Source: Bromus sterilis
Lineage: Eukaryota; Streptophyta; Magnoliopsida; Poales; Poaceae
Length of the DNA: 64,000 nucleotides
NCBI GenBank assembly: GCA_950022295.1
Contig: OX465597.1
Span: 380,525,016-380,589,015 of the forward strand
Reading direction: 5' to 3'
The notes under the pieces were generated by a model, which saw nothing but the letters and a program-made list of their open reading frames with translations, made no database searches and was not told where the DNA came from. Shown here in pieces: positions 48,723 through 60,519 of this stretch. Within the stretch, counting starts at the first letter, position 1. Each line of letters starts with the position of its first letter. The translations under genes and the position numbers were made by a program.

Positions 48723-49883
48723 ATGGGTGTGGAACCACCCAAATATGGTAGGATGGACATGTTTCACTTGGATCGTCTTCGATCAATTTGTGCTCGCGCT
48801 AAAAACCCAACCGACTTGGTTGAGGGAAAATCATTGGATGAGCATGATCATTATACGCGGCACTGCCTATCTCAGAAAGGGAAACACTTATGGGATCAAA
48901 TACATGTTTCTTATTGCCATGCTAAACTTTTGTGCCACATTTATGATTTCACTTGCTGTTCTAATATAGATCATAAACACCTCCCTTTCCAATGTGAGTT
49001 TAATGAAAATGATATCTTATCTTCTTATGCTAAAGGTGTTTATGATTACTTTGATGTTGAAAAGATTGAAGAGTTTTTTGCTTTTAAAGGTGCCTATGAG
49101 ATTGCTTCTTTGATTGAAAAATATCACGATACTATTTTCGAGTCTGAAAACTTTGCAGTTCTTGCTTATTGCTTCGAGAATTATACTTCCAATTCTTATA
49201 TTGAGGATTTTAAAAATAAAATGTTTCCTGCCCAAGAAGAGGCCAATGATTGCATTGAGGAGGAATCCCATGATTCCGAGGACTCACTTGAAATATCCCT
49301 TTCTGAAATTTTTGATACTTGCTTTGTTGATGGCCAAGCTGCCACTATGGATGATGCTGACAAAAATGAACTCTCTATAGTTCCTTATGTTAAGCATGAA
49401 ATTGTTGCTATTGCACCCACACTTGATTGTCCTATTATCTTTTTGAAATCTCCAAATCCGGAGAACTTTTCTCTTATCAAGGCTCAATGTGATGGGTTGC
49501 ATCTATCTTATCATCCTAAAAACCGTGTTGAAAACAATACGCGTGTGCTTGTAGGTCATGAACAACATGATTTATGTGATAGTTATATTCTTGATGTTGT
49601 TCATGATGCTACTGAAAATTACTTTGAGAGAGGAAAGTTTGGTTGTAGAAACTTCCATGTTACAAAAACACCTCTCTTCATGTTGAAAATTTTGAAGTTG
49701 TTCTTGTTCTACCTTCCTATGCATGTCACTTTGTGCTTCTTTGATTTATTTTCTTACAAGATGCCTATGCATAGGAAGTGGGTTAGGCTTAAATGTGTTT
49801 CACATTTGCTTCTTGATGCTCTCTTTTGCTTCAAAATTCTTATTCTTGTGAGAGCATCTTCTATAATCTTTAAGCCTAGCTAA
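48723..49883 (+). CDS. Unknown ORF in the non-autonomous LTR element, 386 aa
   Basis: The ATG at 48723 is the first in frame (start MGVEPPKYGRMDMFHLDRLR); the frame upstream is open only to non-ATG codons. I do not recognise the protein. It is not a gag: there is no Trp/Leu capsid pattern and no zinc knuckle. Visible features are an N-terminal basic/His part with several Cys (CHAKLLCHIYDFTCCSN near residues 83-99), and a middle part rich in acidic and aromatic residues (YDYFDVEKIEEFFAF; EEANDCIEEESHDSEDSLEI). The C-terminus is strongly hydrophobic with a membrane-helix look (LKILKLFLFYLPMHVTLCFF) ending in SSIIFKPS. The leader before it matches that of the gag-bearing relative at 62064-62227, so this ORF occupies the position of gag. 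It is intact over 386 codons despite lying in a non-autonomous element. Function unknown. Confidence 0.75.
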   Translation: MGVEPPKYGRMDMFHLDRLRSICARAKNPTDLVEGKSLDEHDHYTRHCLSQKGKHLWDQIHVSYCHAKLLCHIYDFTCCSNIDHKHLPFQCEFNENDILSSYAKGVYDYFDVEKIEEFFAFKGAYEIASLIEKYHDTIFESENFAVLAYCFENYTSNSYIEDFKNKMFPAQEEANDCIEEESHDSEDSLEISLSEIFDTCFVDGQAATMDDADKNELSIVPYVKHEIVAIAPTLDCPIIFLKSPNPENFSLIKAQCDGLHLSYHPKNRVENNTRVLVGHEQHDLCDSYILDVVHDATENYFERGKFGCRNFHVTKTPLFMLKILKLFLFYLPMHVTLCFFDLFSYKMPMHRKWVRLKCVSHLLLDALFCFKILILVRASSIIFKPS

Positions 49884-52682
49884 TGGCTCTAAAGAAGCGT
49901 TTTCGGGAGGCAGCCCGCAACGAATTTAGGTTTTTCTTTTTGCTTTTGTTGAGTCTTGATAATTGTTACTACTGTAGCAACATCATTGTATCTTTATTTT
50001 TCAGCTTTGTGCCAAGTTATAGCCTCTTACGGCAAGGGAAGTAAAAGTTGTGACATGCTGTCCAGAAAACAGATTCTGTCCTCGTGACCAGACAAATTAC
50101 AGAAAAATCCCAGTTCATCTTTTTGAGATGAAATTTTTACACAGTATGATCCATACAATTATGAAACTTCCGTATGTTCTGAGTTTTTTGATTTGAGTTG
50201 CAGAAGTGCCCCTAAAAAATTATTTACTATCTGTTGTTCTGTTTTTCACAGATTCTGCCACGTTTTGTCTCTCCTAACTTTTGCAAACCTTAAGCTTGCT
50301 TTTTCTTTGCAAAAACTTTTTGGCACTCTTGAGAAACATTATATCTTCAAGAATATCTTTATATACAGTGGGAAAAATATATTTATTAAGGGTACTAACC
50401 TCTCTAATCAGCTTATGATGAGTTATGTATGAAGGGAGTTTTCAAGTGTGCGATGGAAGATGATGAAAGAAGATCCAGGAGTGTCAAGCGCTCAAGCTTG
50501 GGGATGCCCCCATGCATCCCCAGCAAATATTCAAGGAGACTCAAGCGTCTAAGCTTGGGGATGCCCCCGTGCATCCCCTTCTCCATCAACAATCATTAGT
50601 TCGTCCTTCGTCTCACTATATTTTTATCACTTCATGCGTTATGTGCTATGCTTGGAGCGTCTCGCTCTTAGGTTTTATTTATTTTTAGTTTTCTTTAGCT
50701 TTGCTTGCTGTTCATAACAAGTTAGATCCCGTCTTACTTTGTGTGGGAGAGAAACACGCTCCACTTTCAAATTCTAGAACACATCATAGGATTTTTCCTG
50801 CTTATCTTTTTGCTGTTGTGTGTTCTTTATCTTTTCATAGCTACTGCCATGTTTAGTTTTAGTCTTAGTTTGTCTTTAGCAAGAGCCTTGGATTTTGTTT
50901 AGTTTGTTGCTGGAACTCTTTTTAGTTTTCATGTTTATCTTGTTGAAGAGAGTTGGTTGTTGCACTGAGTTGTGTCTTGTCTTGAAAGTAGGTAATTGAG
51001 GTTGCTATTTAATTTTAGTAGTAACTTGCAATGGTTTTGAGGTATTGATGTGAGTAATGTTTGAACTTTTGGTGTCAAGAGCTCTAGCCTATTAGTGATA
51101 GGTGTCGTATTTTGGGCAATCCGTGTTTATTTTCAAAACCTACAAAACTAGTTGAGAACTCTAGCTACTAGATGGATCACTAATCTTTGGAGGGATCGAA
51201 TATTAGAGTACACTCACGTACCATGAGTCGAGGATGCGCAAGGATAACCAAACCCCCATACACTCCTCCTCGGGGTACTTGTCTCTTTGTGAACCTCCTT
51301 ATTAGATTGAGAGTTACCGATAATAAGTGCATGAGTTCTTCGGACTAATGTAAGTATTGAAAGTTGACACTTCCACCTTCCCATATTTTGCTAGCCTCTC
51401 CCGTGCCGTGCATTGCCTTCTTCTCACTCCGAGAGTTGGTGTCCACCTTCGCCGGTACATCCAAACCCTTGGCATGATACGCTCTGTCATCATAAGCCTC
51501 CTTATATCTTCCCTCAAAAATGCCACCATACCTACCTATCAAGTCATTTCCATAGCCTTTCCGAGTTATATTGCCATGCAACTTCCACCTCTTCATGACT
51601 TGATCTTCATGTCATACATGTTCCTGCTACACTGGCAGCGACATACCTTGCATACATCATGATAGTTACATCTTCTTTATGTTTTGAGTACCTTGTAAAG
51701 TGTGAAAGATCTCCTTTACCTTCTTGTAAAATAGAGTGTTTCCCTTAAGTGAGGAAAAGATCCCAAAGTGGACACATTAAAAGATCCCAAAGAGGACAAA
51801 TGAGAGTTAAATAGAAACAACCATTGAGTCCACAAAAAAAATACAAAAAATAGAAAAAGAGAAAAAGAAATAAAAAGAGAGAAAGGGGCAACACTACTAT
51901 CCTTTTGAGAGATCCACACTAGTACTCCCTCTATATCCTTGTACTCCATAGAGATGATCATTATGCATATAGCTATGTGGGGACCTTCACACTATAGAAC
52001 TTGGCTTGCATATTCCAAGGATGAGCCTCCTCAAACGAGCTCTAGGTATTCATGAGCGAGCAAGTTAGATGCACCCCCACTAGTTCCTTTGGAGAGCTTC
52101 TTAGCTCGTATGTGCATCCGTTGCATGGCAATCCCTACTCCTCACATCATATCTATCATTTGGCATCCCTTGCCTATGATTGTCCTCATTGATGTGAGAC
52201 TTTCTCATCCTTTTTGTCTTCCTCCTCCACCATACTTCTCTCTTTGCCATCTTAAGTGTCAACTCTCGTGCTTACGCTCATCCATTGCATGAGTGCTCAA
52301 AATATCGAAAAGGAGTGGATCAAATTGACTTGTACCTGGCTAGTGGTCTGGGGACGAGTCAAGATAAGATTCCAAAGAAGACCAAGTGTGAAACTTTAGT
52401 AGATTGAGTTCTCAACACAAAAAATTACTTTTTCTCGTATTCCCTATCCCCCTTCTTGCACGCAAACACCATTTGGAGACATTCGAGTCACGGACAACGA
52501 GAGCTCTTGCACCTATTGTTCTTTTGTTACTTGTTTCAATGCTAATATAGACTCTTGCATGTTATGACTTGAATTGAATCTCTAACCTTGATTGCTTTAC
52601 TTTTCAAAGTTCTTTTATGGTTGCTAGCATGTCACCACAGAAATTATGTTGTTATCATTTACCTACTCGAGGACGAGCAGGA
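49884..52682 (+). other. Non-coding interior of the non-autonomous element
   Basis: No long frame and no retroviral domain. At 49995-50110 it matches, in reverse, the DNA at 59800-59880 of the minus-strand relative (gacatgctgtccag..aacagattctg). Two hairpins of the same sequence lie at 50500-50521 and 50557-50578. A low-complexity A-rich stretch is at 51828-51880. The rest looks like ordinary spacer. Confidence 0.6.
50494..50578. repeat. Two direct copies of a hairpin: aagctt + ggggatgc-loop-gcatcccc
   Basis: Stem ggggatgc/gcatcccc (8 bp, perfect) with 6-base loops ccccat and ccccgt, at 50500-50521 and 50557-50578, 57 bp apart. Each is preceded by (t/c)aagctt or taagctt. The 13-mer aagcttggggatg of each copy recurs at 52686-52698, directly before the right LTR. 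Confidence 0.85.
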
Positions 52683-52699
52683 ATTAAGCTTGGGGATGT
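52683..52699 (+). other. Polypurine-tract region before the right LTR
   Basis: The DNA adjoining the right LTR reads attaagcttggggatgt, purine-rich in ggggatg, preceded by gaggacgagcaggaa. This is the arrangement used for plus-strand priming in Triticeae Gypsy elements. Confidence 0.55.
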
Positions 52700-54306
52700 T
52701 GATACGTCCAAAACGTATCTATAATTTCTGCTTGCTCCATGCATGTTTTGTGTGATATTGCTATGATCTAGATACACTTTCATACACTTTTGATCATATT
52801 TGGACTAACCTATTAACTCAGTGCACCCAGTGCCAGTTCCTGTTTTCTTCCGTTTTTCTATTTCAGTTTTCCCCCATATAATAAGTGCCAGAAAAATTCC
52901 GGGAAAAATCAGCGTACAAGAAGCTTCGAGAAGAGCCCGGGAGGGGCCAGAGGGGAGCCAGGGGGGCCCAGGCGGCCACCCGGCGCGGCCCCACCCCTGG
53001 CCGCGCCAGGGGGGCGCCTGGGGCCCCTGGTCCACCTCTGGCTGCCCCCCTTCGCCTATTTATTCTCCGTCACGGGAAAACTCCAGAAGAGGAACCCTAT
53101 TCGGCAAACTCGCCTTTGTTCCGCCGCCGCCGCGCTTTCGAAATCGGGAGCACCAGAAGACCTCTTCCCGGCACCCTGCCGGAGGGAGGATTGACCTCCG
53201 GGAGTCTCCTCTCCACCATGGATGCTCCCCGGATGTCTCATGAGTAGTTTTCCTTGGACCATGGGTCCGTGATCAGTAGCTACGTGATGTTCTCCTCACC
53301 TCTTTGATCTTCATTGTTTAGACCTCGTGAGCTGCCCTACATGATCGAGGCACCTTTGTAATATTTTTGTTGTTGCTATGCTGAGTTTGGAGGGATCTGA
53401 TGGATTATGAGATTATGTTTAGATTGTGATAGAGTAATATATTTGGTTTTTATCTCTTATATTTTTGTTCCTAAGTAATTCTTGCATGTTCTCTGTTGCT
53501 GTTTATTGCTTTGGCCAAGTAGTAGGTAGTGACTCCAAGAGGGAACGTTGTGCTAGATTGTGGGTTCATGCCCCCTGATGACACGCTTGAGTGACAGAAA
53601 CATGAGTCTAGGGGATGTGCTGTTGCCACAAGGGGGAAAACAACGGTGCTTGTAACCGCGGTTACAAGGATTGTTTACTTTACGCAAAGTTCTTTTTAAT
53701 TCAGTTGTCTGTTGCTTTGGGTTTACACTTTGGGTGGGGCTCGCAACTTAATACCAGCGAGATGTTCTGGATAGATATCTCAAGGTGGATGATTAGTAGT
53801 AGATGCAGATGGATTTCGGTCTACTTATTTTGGTGTACTGCCCGTGCTTTTGAGCCTCTTCCTTTCTTTTGTAGCATAGTTAGCATTGCGGTGCGTTCAT
53901 AATCCTGTCAATTGCCCTTCTGTAATTTGTTTACCTCGCATAACAGTTTTATCGTCTTTTGGGAGAGAGACATCACTAGTGAACATCACGTATCCCGGTC
54001 CATATCCTCATTATTATTTCCAAGCTATATTTACTTTACTGCTTTTACTTGCTATCATTATCCCTTACGTTTTATCCTTTGTGAACAACAAGACCGGAGA
54101 GATTGACAACCTCTCTGAACTTCGTTGGGAACAAAATTATCTGTGTCTGTGTGCAGGTCCGCGTCAGTTGCGCCGCTGACACCTACTTATCATCTCTGGA
54201 GTCCTACTGGAGACAAAACTTGGTATCTTCACCGAGGGAAAACTGCTGCTGCACTACATCTCAAACCTTCCACTTGGGGTAACCAACGAAGGGCGAGAAG
54301 CCATCA
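52700..54306 (+). repeat. Right LTR of the non-autonomous element
   Basis: 1607 bp, near-identical to the left LTR at 46940-48557, with TG...CA ends. Confidence 0.95.
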
Positions 54307-54311
54307 GCCTC

Positions 54312-54601
54312 CCAGCCAGAAAACTGCTCGGATACATGGTCTCTGCCTGAGGAGTTGAAGCGAACCCTGAAAAAGTCCAAGCAATCGCCAAGATGCAAGA
54401 GCCAGTGAACATCAAAGGCGTACATAAACTCATGGGAAGACTCGCAGCACTGAGCCGCTTCATCAGCAGGCTGGGAGAAAGGACTCTACCATTCTACCAG
54501 TTGCTTAGAAAAGGAGAGAAATTTGAGTGGACTGAAGAAGCTCGCAACGCATTCGCAGACCTAAAAAAGACCCTCTCGACACCACCAATCCTGGCGGTGC
54601 C
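54312..54601 (+). pseudogene. Continuation of the host Gypsy reverse transcriptase (to RNase H start)
   Basis: Plus-strand translation resumes with an RT thumb-like segment (a stop at about 54348-54350, then KMQEPVNIKGVHKLMGRLAA, LSRFISRLGERTLPFYQLL) and the connection to RNase H (FEWTEEARNAFADLKKTLS, TPPILAVPD). It ends at 54601 where a minus-orientation LTR begins. This is the downstream half of the frame interrupted at 46939, showing both later elements landed in the same older polyprotein. Confidence 0.88.
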
Positions 54602-55646
54602 TGATGGGGTGGAAGTTTTAATGGCTTCTCGCCCTTCGTTGGTTACCCCAAGTGGAAGGTGAAATGTAGGATAGTAGCAAATTTCCCCTATGTAGAGGAT
54701 AGGGTTTGTCTCCTGTAGGACTCCCGCAGATGATAAGTAGGTGTCAGCGGCGCAACTGACGTGGACCTGCACACAATACAATTAACTTTGCTCCCAACGA
54801 AGTTCAGAGAGGTTGTCAATCTCTCCGGTCTTGTTGTTTACAACGGATCAAAAACACAAAATAATGATAATGATAACAACAGAAAAGTAAATGAGCGTGT
54901 AGACAATAATGAGAATATGGACTGGGGTCCCGTGATGTTCACTAGTGATGTCTCTCTCCCAAAAGACGATAAGACTGCTATGCGAGGTAAACAAATTACA
55001 GATGGGAAATTGACAGGATTATAAACGCACCGCAATGCTAACTATACTACAAAAGAAAGGAAGAGGCTCAAAAGCATGGGCAGTACGCCAAAATAAGTAG
55101 ACCGAAATCCATCTGCATCTACTACTAATCATCCACCTTGAGATATCTATCCACAACATCTCGCTGGTATTAAGTTGCGAGCCCCACCCAAAGTGTAAAC
55201 CCAAAGCAACAGACAACTACATTAAAAAGAACTTTGCGTAAAGTAAATAATCCTTGCAACCACGGTTACAAGCACCGTTGTTTTCCCCCTTGTGGCCACC
55301 GCACATCCCCTAGACTCATGTTTCTGTCACTCAAGCGGGGCATGTACCCACAATCGAGCATAACGTTCCCTCTTGGTGTCACTACCTACCACTTGGCCAA
55401 AGCAATAAATAGCAACGGAGAACATGCAAGAATTACTTCGGAACAAAAATACAAAAGATAATAACCAATTATATTACTCTATCACAATCTGAACATAATC
55501 TCATAATCCATCAGATCCCATCAAACACATCATAGCAAAAGCAGAAAGATTACATATGTGCCTCGATCATGTAGGGCAGCTCACGAGGTCTAAACCATGA
55601 AGAAAAAAAGAGGGGAGGAGAACATCACATAGCTACTGATCACGGA
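54602..55646 (-). repeat. 3' LTR of the minus-strand element, distal part
   Basis: Begins TGATGGGGTGGAAGTTTTAATGG, the reverse of the LTR end, and matches the reverse of the 46.9-kb LTR up to gctactgatcacgga, where another element is inserted; it resumes at 59348. Confidence 0.88.
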
Positions 55647-58600
55647 TGTAACAACCCAGTTTTCAGAAAAATTAAAAAAATTGTTTTCGGTGTGAATTGT
55701 TTGATTGTCTGATTTGTTTGCGGTGTTTGCATCCCCGATTTATCGATCGGCGATTATTCCCCCCCTCTTATCTCGTACCGGACGGAGACCGACCCTAGCC
55801 ACCCTGACACTCGACCTTTGAGATACCGGGTTTCACCCGATCACCGTCGCGAAAACCGCACGAGACCAGCCGCAGCCAACGGAACGAAAAACCCCGTTTA
55901 ATAATTAAACGGGATATTTTTATAGCGCGCCGGAAAGTGTTTTCGGAACGGTTACATCGCGAGGTGAACGCCTCCGGCTCGATGCGCTGATCGCGCAGTT
56001 CGAAGTTTTACCCGAATCGGAGGTACTGCGGACCCTCGGCGGTCAGAAACGTGAGCACCGCGCGCGCGAGCGAGAAACCGGGGATGTTTTTGCAAACTGC
56101 CAGCCACCGGGGCTATATAAAGACCACCACACTCCCACCCATTTCTAGGGTTTCCCTAGCAAAAATTGCAGCCACCCCCCTCAGATCTGCCTCCAAATTT
56201 GCCCAATACCCCAATTTTTCGCAGCAGTTCCAGCCCAACATATCTGGACCGTCAGATCGCCCGATCTGACGGCCGAGATCGCCTCCCACCAACCTCTCCT
56301 CCCACCTCTCCTCTCTCTCTCCTCCCCCCACCGCGCAGCCCATGGAGGCAGCCGCCGCCACCGCATCCACGGCCGCCGGAGCAGCCCGGCCGCGCCCCTC
56401 TCCTCCCTCTCCTCCGCGCCTCTCCCTCTCCTCTCCTCCTCCCTGCCTAACCTCCCTCCTCCTCTTCTGCTGCATATCGCCGCCGGCAGGAGGATGCAGC
56501 CGCCGCCTCCATGGCCATGGCCGGCGCGGCCCCGACCTCAGCCGCCACCTCCTGGAGGTCCTCGCGCCCCCTGGAGCATCGCCCCTCCTCTGGCCTCCTC
56601 CGCGCGCCCCGCCGCCTCTCCGCCTCGCCGGCCGGCGAGCCCGACCAGCCTGCCGCCGCCGCTGTCAAGCAAGGGCACGGGAGGCACCCGGTGTCCGGCC
56701 TCCCTGCCAGGAGCCCGTGGTGGGCCGGCCAAGCCCCGCGCGGCCCAGCCTCCCTCCAAGCCGACCAGGCCGTCAGATGGGCCAAGCCCATGTGGGTGAG
56801 GCCCTCCTTTTTATTTTTTCAGCCTCTGTTTTTTTTCTTTCTTGTACTAAATTTTTCTAAGTGCTGAAATGTTTGCTGCTGATCTGTTTTTGCGACGTTA
56901 ATTCCCGTTGATCCGTAGCTCCGATGAACTTCTGTTAAGTGCTGCTGTTATTATTTTATTGCAACTTCGGGTGACGATTGCTTCGCAACCGTTCATCGGA
57001 ATTGAGTGATTCCAATTGCATATTGTTAAGCATCATGTCTAATTTCATCCCATGTATTGCTATGTCATGTTGCTGCACTTTTGCATATAGATTTACCCCT
57101 GTTTATACAGCTTGTGCCCGTAACTTGTTTTGCTTATATCTTTTTAACCGTAACTCCGTTTGGAGTGTGCCTTATATGTAACTTGATTAATTTTTCGTGT
57201 ACTTTGTGTGTATGCTATTGTTTGCTGTTGTTAACCAACCTAAAATATGGTTTAGGACAGAACAGTACCAAATAATCATCGTGCGGCACTTAGTGTATGC
57301 CATGTTTAGGTTGTGCCCCACTTAAATTGACTAGCATAGATAGTTTACTTTGTGCTTCACCTCTTGACATGTTTGTGTGCTTTGCCATGCTTGCTTGAGT
57401 TGCCATGTTAATAACCGTTGGTTGATCACATGTAGCTAAACAACTTGAACCACCGTAAACGTGCGGTATTCATCGTGTGTGACCGATACCCAACTTAAAC
57501 TGTTAATAACCGCTCTCGACGGTAGGTGCGATGTCTCGTGTTTCTTCTTGTTGATGCTTGCTCGTGTTTGCCTCGTAGTAATAGAGTGCTTGCTTGTTGA
57601 TTTCTTTCCAGTGTTTACCGTCTTGTGTGCTTCCACGGGTACCTCTCGGAGACGATGCGAGCTTGCGATCCACTACACCTTCGGAACCCGACTTATCAAC
57701 AGGCAAGGACTATACATTACTTATGATCCATTCTATTTCAACCAGCGGTTTGCATGCTATTCTAGGTTAGGTTCGATGTTTGATCCTACCACATGTTTAC
57801 AGCCTCTTTCAAACCGATACAGCCATGTCCCCTCCCAGCAAACCATGTACTGCTATGTTACTATTGCTCGTTGCTCAGCCCCTGCTTAGTATGCATGCTT
57901 AGGATGCTACGATGTTACCCTGTTACTCTTTGGGTTGGGATATCACATTATTATTACTGTTGTTGATGATATGGTTATTATAATGTTGACTATATTCGAC
58001 GAAGGATGGAAGGTCTATGCTATCCCGCCCCGACGCTTTGTTCCATTCGAGTCACCTAGGATCCGAGTTCCGGGTATTGGTTTTAATATTGAGCGTGCCT
58101 AATCGCGTGTGGGATTTTATGGGGTCCCCTCTTCTTACCTACCTAGCTTCAAACATTTCTAGAGGTGGCCCAAGCTGATTTACCATTTGAAACCGTGTGT
58201 GTGCTGGTCAGCTGCCAGTAGTTTTCAAACAACTCGGGCCAGCGGAGACTTAGTTCCTCTGTTGGTCCACACTTGGTGAGCTAGGGAAGTCCCCTGTTAT
58301 ATAGGCGAGACTAAACCCGACCTTGGCCATACGGAAGAGTCCGATCCGAGAGCGTGGCCAGCTTTTGGATTGGGTGTCGACTCCCCGGGGGCCACCCGGA
58401 TTTGTTCGTTGTTAGTTAGAGGGACCTGTCGTTTCGGATCTCTTGGAACTAAATCATAAAATGGTTGCCTATAATGGGTAGCAACTAAGAGAGATGGGCG
58501 AGCATGCGACGCCTCGTAATGGGCAGTTGGTACACCCCTGCAGGGTTAAATCTTTTCGAGAAGCCGTGTCCGCGGTTATGGACGACTTGAGACCTACTCC

Positions 58601-59347
58601 TTGTTCATAGACAACAACAACTGAGATAATCTTAATATAACTTGATCAACGTGTGTGTGCCTTGACTGCTTCTTCTTCGACGGGATGCGAAGAGGAGGAC
58701 AAGGATAGGATAGGTGTTATGTTTGCGTGGTAGGTGGATAGCAGACTTGTTGGAGGCGATTCCTCATCGAATGCTTGGCTTCTTACCTTACTCTCTAGAT
58801 CGTTAGCCACTTCATAAATGCTAGTGCGGCAGCAACCTCACCACTTACCCCTTCCTTACCGTAAACTACTAGTTGTCCTAGAATGACGAGTGATGAAGTC
58901 CTTGCTAGGTCAGATGACCACTACAGTTGGATGTTGAGTACCTCTGTACTCATGATACTACCCGCAAACTCTTTTCAGGGTTCTTGATCGACAACAGGTA
59001 TGGTGACCGACGTTTCACGTGGAGACTCGACGACGAATAGTTAGGCGGATCCCGGCGGAGGGCCTGGAGCCGTGTGGTTATGGGTATCGATGTTTTTCTC
59101 TTTGCCAGTAGGCATTTGATTGTAGTATGTACCCAGACATGTATCTTCCGCTGTTGTATTGTATTGAGGCAGTTGTATGCCGATTGTATGAGATGTTGTA
59201 TCCTTGTATCTGTAATGTTGTGATATCATGTTGGAAATCCGGGGCATATGACTTCGTCATATGTCGCGGTGGGACCATATGTGCTTCGTCCCCGGATCTG
59301 GATGGAAACATCTAGATCTGGAACAGTACCGCATATCGAGCCTTACA
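55647..59347. mobile_element. 3.7-kb insertion with TGTAACA...TTACA ends and TSD ACGGA (solo LTR or small LTR element)
   Basis: The element starts TGTAACAACCCAG at 55647 and ends GCCTTACA at 59347, with inverted TGTAA/TTACA termini. It is flanked by the exact 5-bp repeat acgga (55642-55646 and 59348-59352), and the interrupted LTR reads continuously across it. A TATA box (tatataa, 56114-56120) is followed by a ctagggtttccctagc-like leader and a GC-rich block (56150-56800). The rest is moderately AT-rich without any gag or pol resemblance. No second copy of its own terminus was seen inside, so a long solo LTR of a large Gypsy element is the best reading; strand is most likely plus from the TATA position. 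Confidence 0.8.
56114..56120 (+). promoter_or_regulatory. TATA box of the 3.7-kb LTR-like element
   Basis: ggctatataaagaccacc about 470 bp after the left end, followed 30-50 bp later by a transcript-start-like leader. Typical spacing for a U3 promoter. Confidence 0.5.
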
Positions 59348-59791
59348 ACGGACCCATGGTCCAAGGTAGACTACTCACGACACATCCGAGGAGCGTACAT
59401 GGTGGAGGAGAAGCTCCCGGAGGTCGATCCTCCCTCCGCCAGGGTGCCGGGAAGGGTCCTGACGGTGCTCCCGATCTTGGAAGCACGGCGGCGGCGGGAC
59501 AGAGGAGAGTTTGCGAAATAGGGTTCTGTCTTTGGAGTTTCCCCATGACGAAGAATAAATAGGCGAAGGGGGGCAGACAGGGGGGCCACCAGGGGCCTAG
59601 GTGCCCCCTAGCCACGCCAGGTGGCTGCCTGGACACCTGGTGGTGGCCCTCTGGCTCCACTTTGGTGATTTTGGAAGGCTCAGTTGCGCTGATTTTTTAT
59701 CCAATTTTCCCGAATTTTTGGAGCATTTTTAATATGGGGGAAACCTGGAATAGAAAAACAGTAGAAAACAGGAACTGGCACTAGGGTGCAC
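59348..59791 (-). repeat. 3' LTR of the minus-strand element, proximal part
   Basis: Continues the LTR interrupted at 55646 (cggacccatggtccaagg onward) and breaks off at tagggtgca, about 125 bp before the expected TGATACG start, joining interior DNA (ccgatttttcccgtcac). Confidence 0.85.
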
Positions 59792-59973
59792 CGATTTTTC
59801 CCGTCACAAAGACAGAATCTTTTTTCTGGACAGCATGTCACAACTTTCACTCCCCTTGTCATATGAGGCTATATCTTGGCACAAAGCTTGAAAATAAAGA
59901 TACAATGATGTTGCTACAGTAGTAACAATCATCAAGACCACTAAAAATGGAAGTAAAAATATCTTGGGTTGCC

Positions 59974-60519
59974 TCACAACAAGCGCTTTCTTTTACGCCT
60001 TAAAGCTAGGCATAAAGCAAAAGAAGAATCAAGTTTTATCAAGAGAAAGAGAATAGCTAGCCCGTGTAACGGACTCAAAGGTAACTTGATTTTCTTTCTA
60101 GGGAAGTGTTCCATCCCCTTTTTGAGAGGGAATTGAAATTTTATATTTCCCTCTTTCATGTCAATAACAGCACCAACGGTGCGAAGAAAAGGACGTCCCA
60201 AAATAATTGGACATAAAGGTTCACACTCTATATCCATAAGAATAAAATCAACGGGAACATAGTTGTCATTGACAATGATAAGAACATCGTCGATCTTACC
60301 CAAAGGTTTCTTTACGGAAGAGTCGACAAGACGAACACCAAAAGAACAAGAATCAAAAGGTTTCAATTCAAACATAACATACATTCTTTTGGGCATGACG
60401 GAGGTACTAGCTCCAACGTCACATAAAGCATAGCAAGAGAAGTTATTTAATTTAATTTTGATCATAGGGTCCCAACCATCATCTAGCTTCCTAGGTATGG
60501 AGGCTTCTATACTATGCTT
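59974..60519 (-). pseudogene. Retropepsin-like protease of the minus-strand Gypsy element
   Basis: In frame with gag after a TAG stop at 60522-60520. Contains RKLDDGWDPMIKIKLNN, the active-site segment ALCDVGASTSVMPKRMY (catalytic Asp present), DFILMDIECEPLCPIILGRPF and LRTVGAVIDMKEGNIKF. It ends in a basic tail and stop at 59974. No reverse transcriptase follows: the expected pol is absent and the next DNA matches the 3' interior of the related non-autonomous element. Confidence 0.82.

Larger units (their letters stand above)
46940..54306 (+). mobile_element. Complete non-autonomous LTR retrotransposon
   Basis: LTRs at 46940-48557 and 52700-54306 both start TGATACGTCCAAAACGTATC and end GAAGCCATCA. 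They differ by scattered substitutions and an 11-base indel near 47150 (aatacaggaaa present only in the left LTR), so the insertion is recent. The flanking target is gcgtc (46935-46939) and gcctc (54307-54311), a TSD with one mismatch. The primer-binding site tggcgccgttgccgggga is at 48569-48586 and a purine-rich tract adjoins the right LTR. The 4.1-kb interior has no gag, protease, reverse transcriptase or integrase; its only substantial ORF is at 48723-49883. It inserted into the reverse transcriptase of the host Gypsy element. Confidence 0.95.

Noticed and set aside
56342..56867. 172- and 118-codon frames with many Ala/Pro/Arg
   Set aside because: Low-complexity translation of the GC-rich leader of the 3.7-kb LTR-like element; three overlapping frames are equally open.
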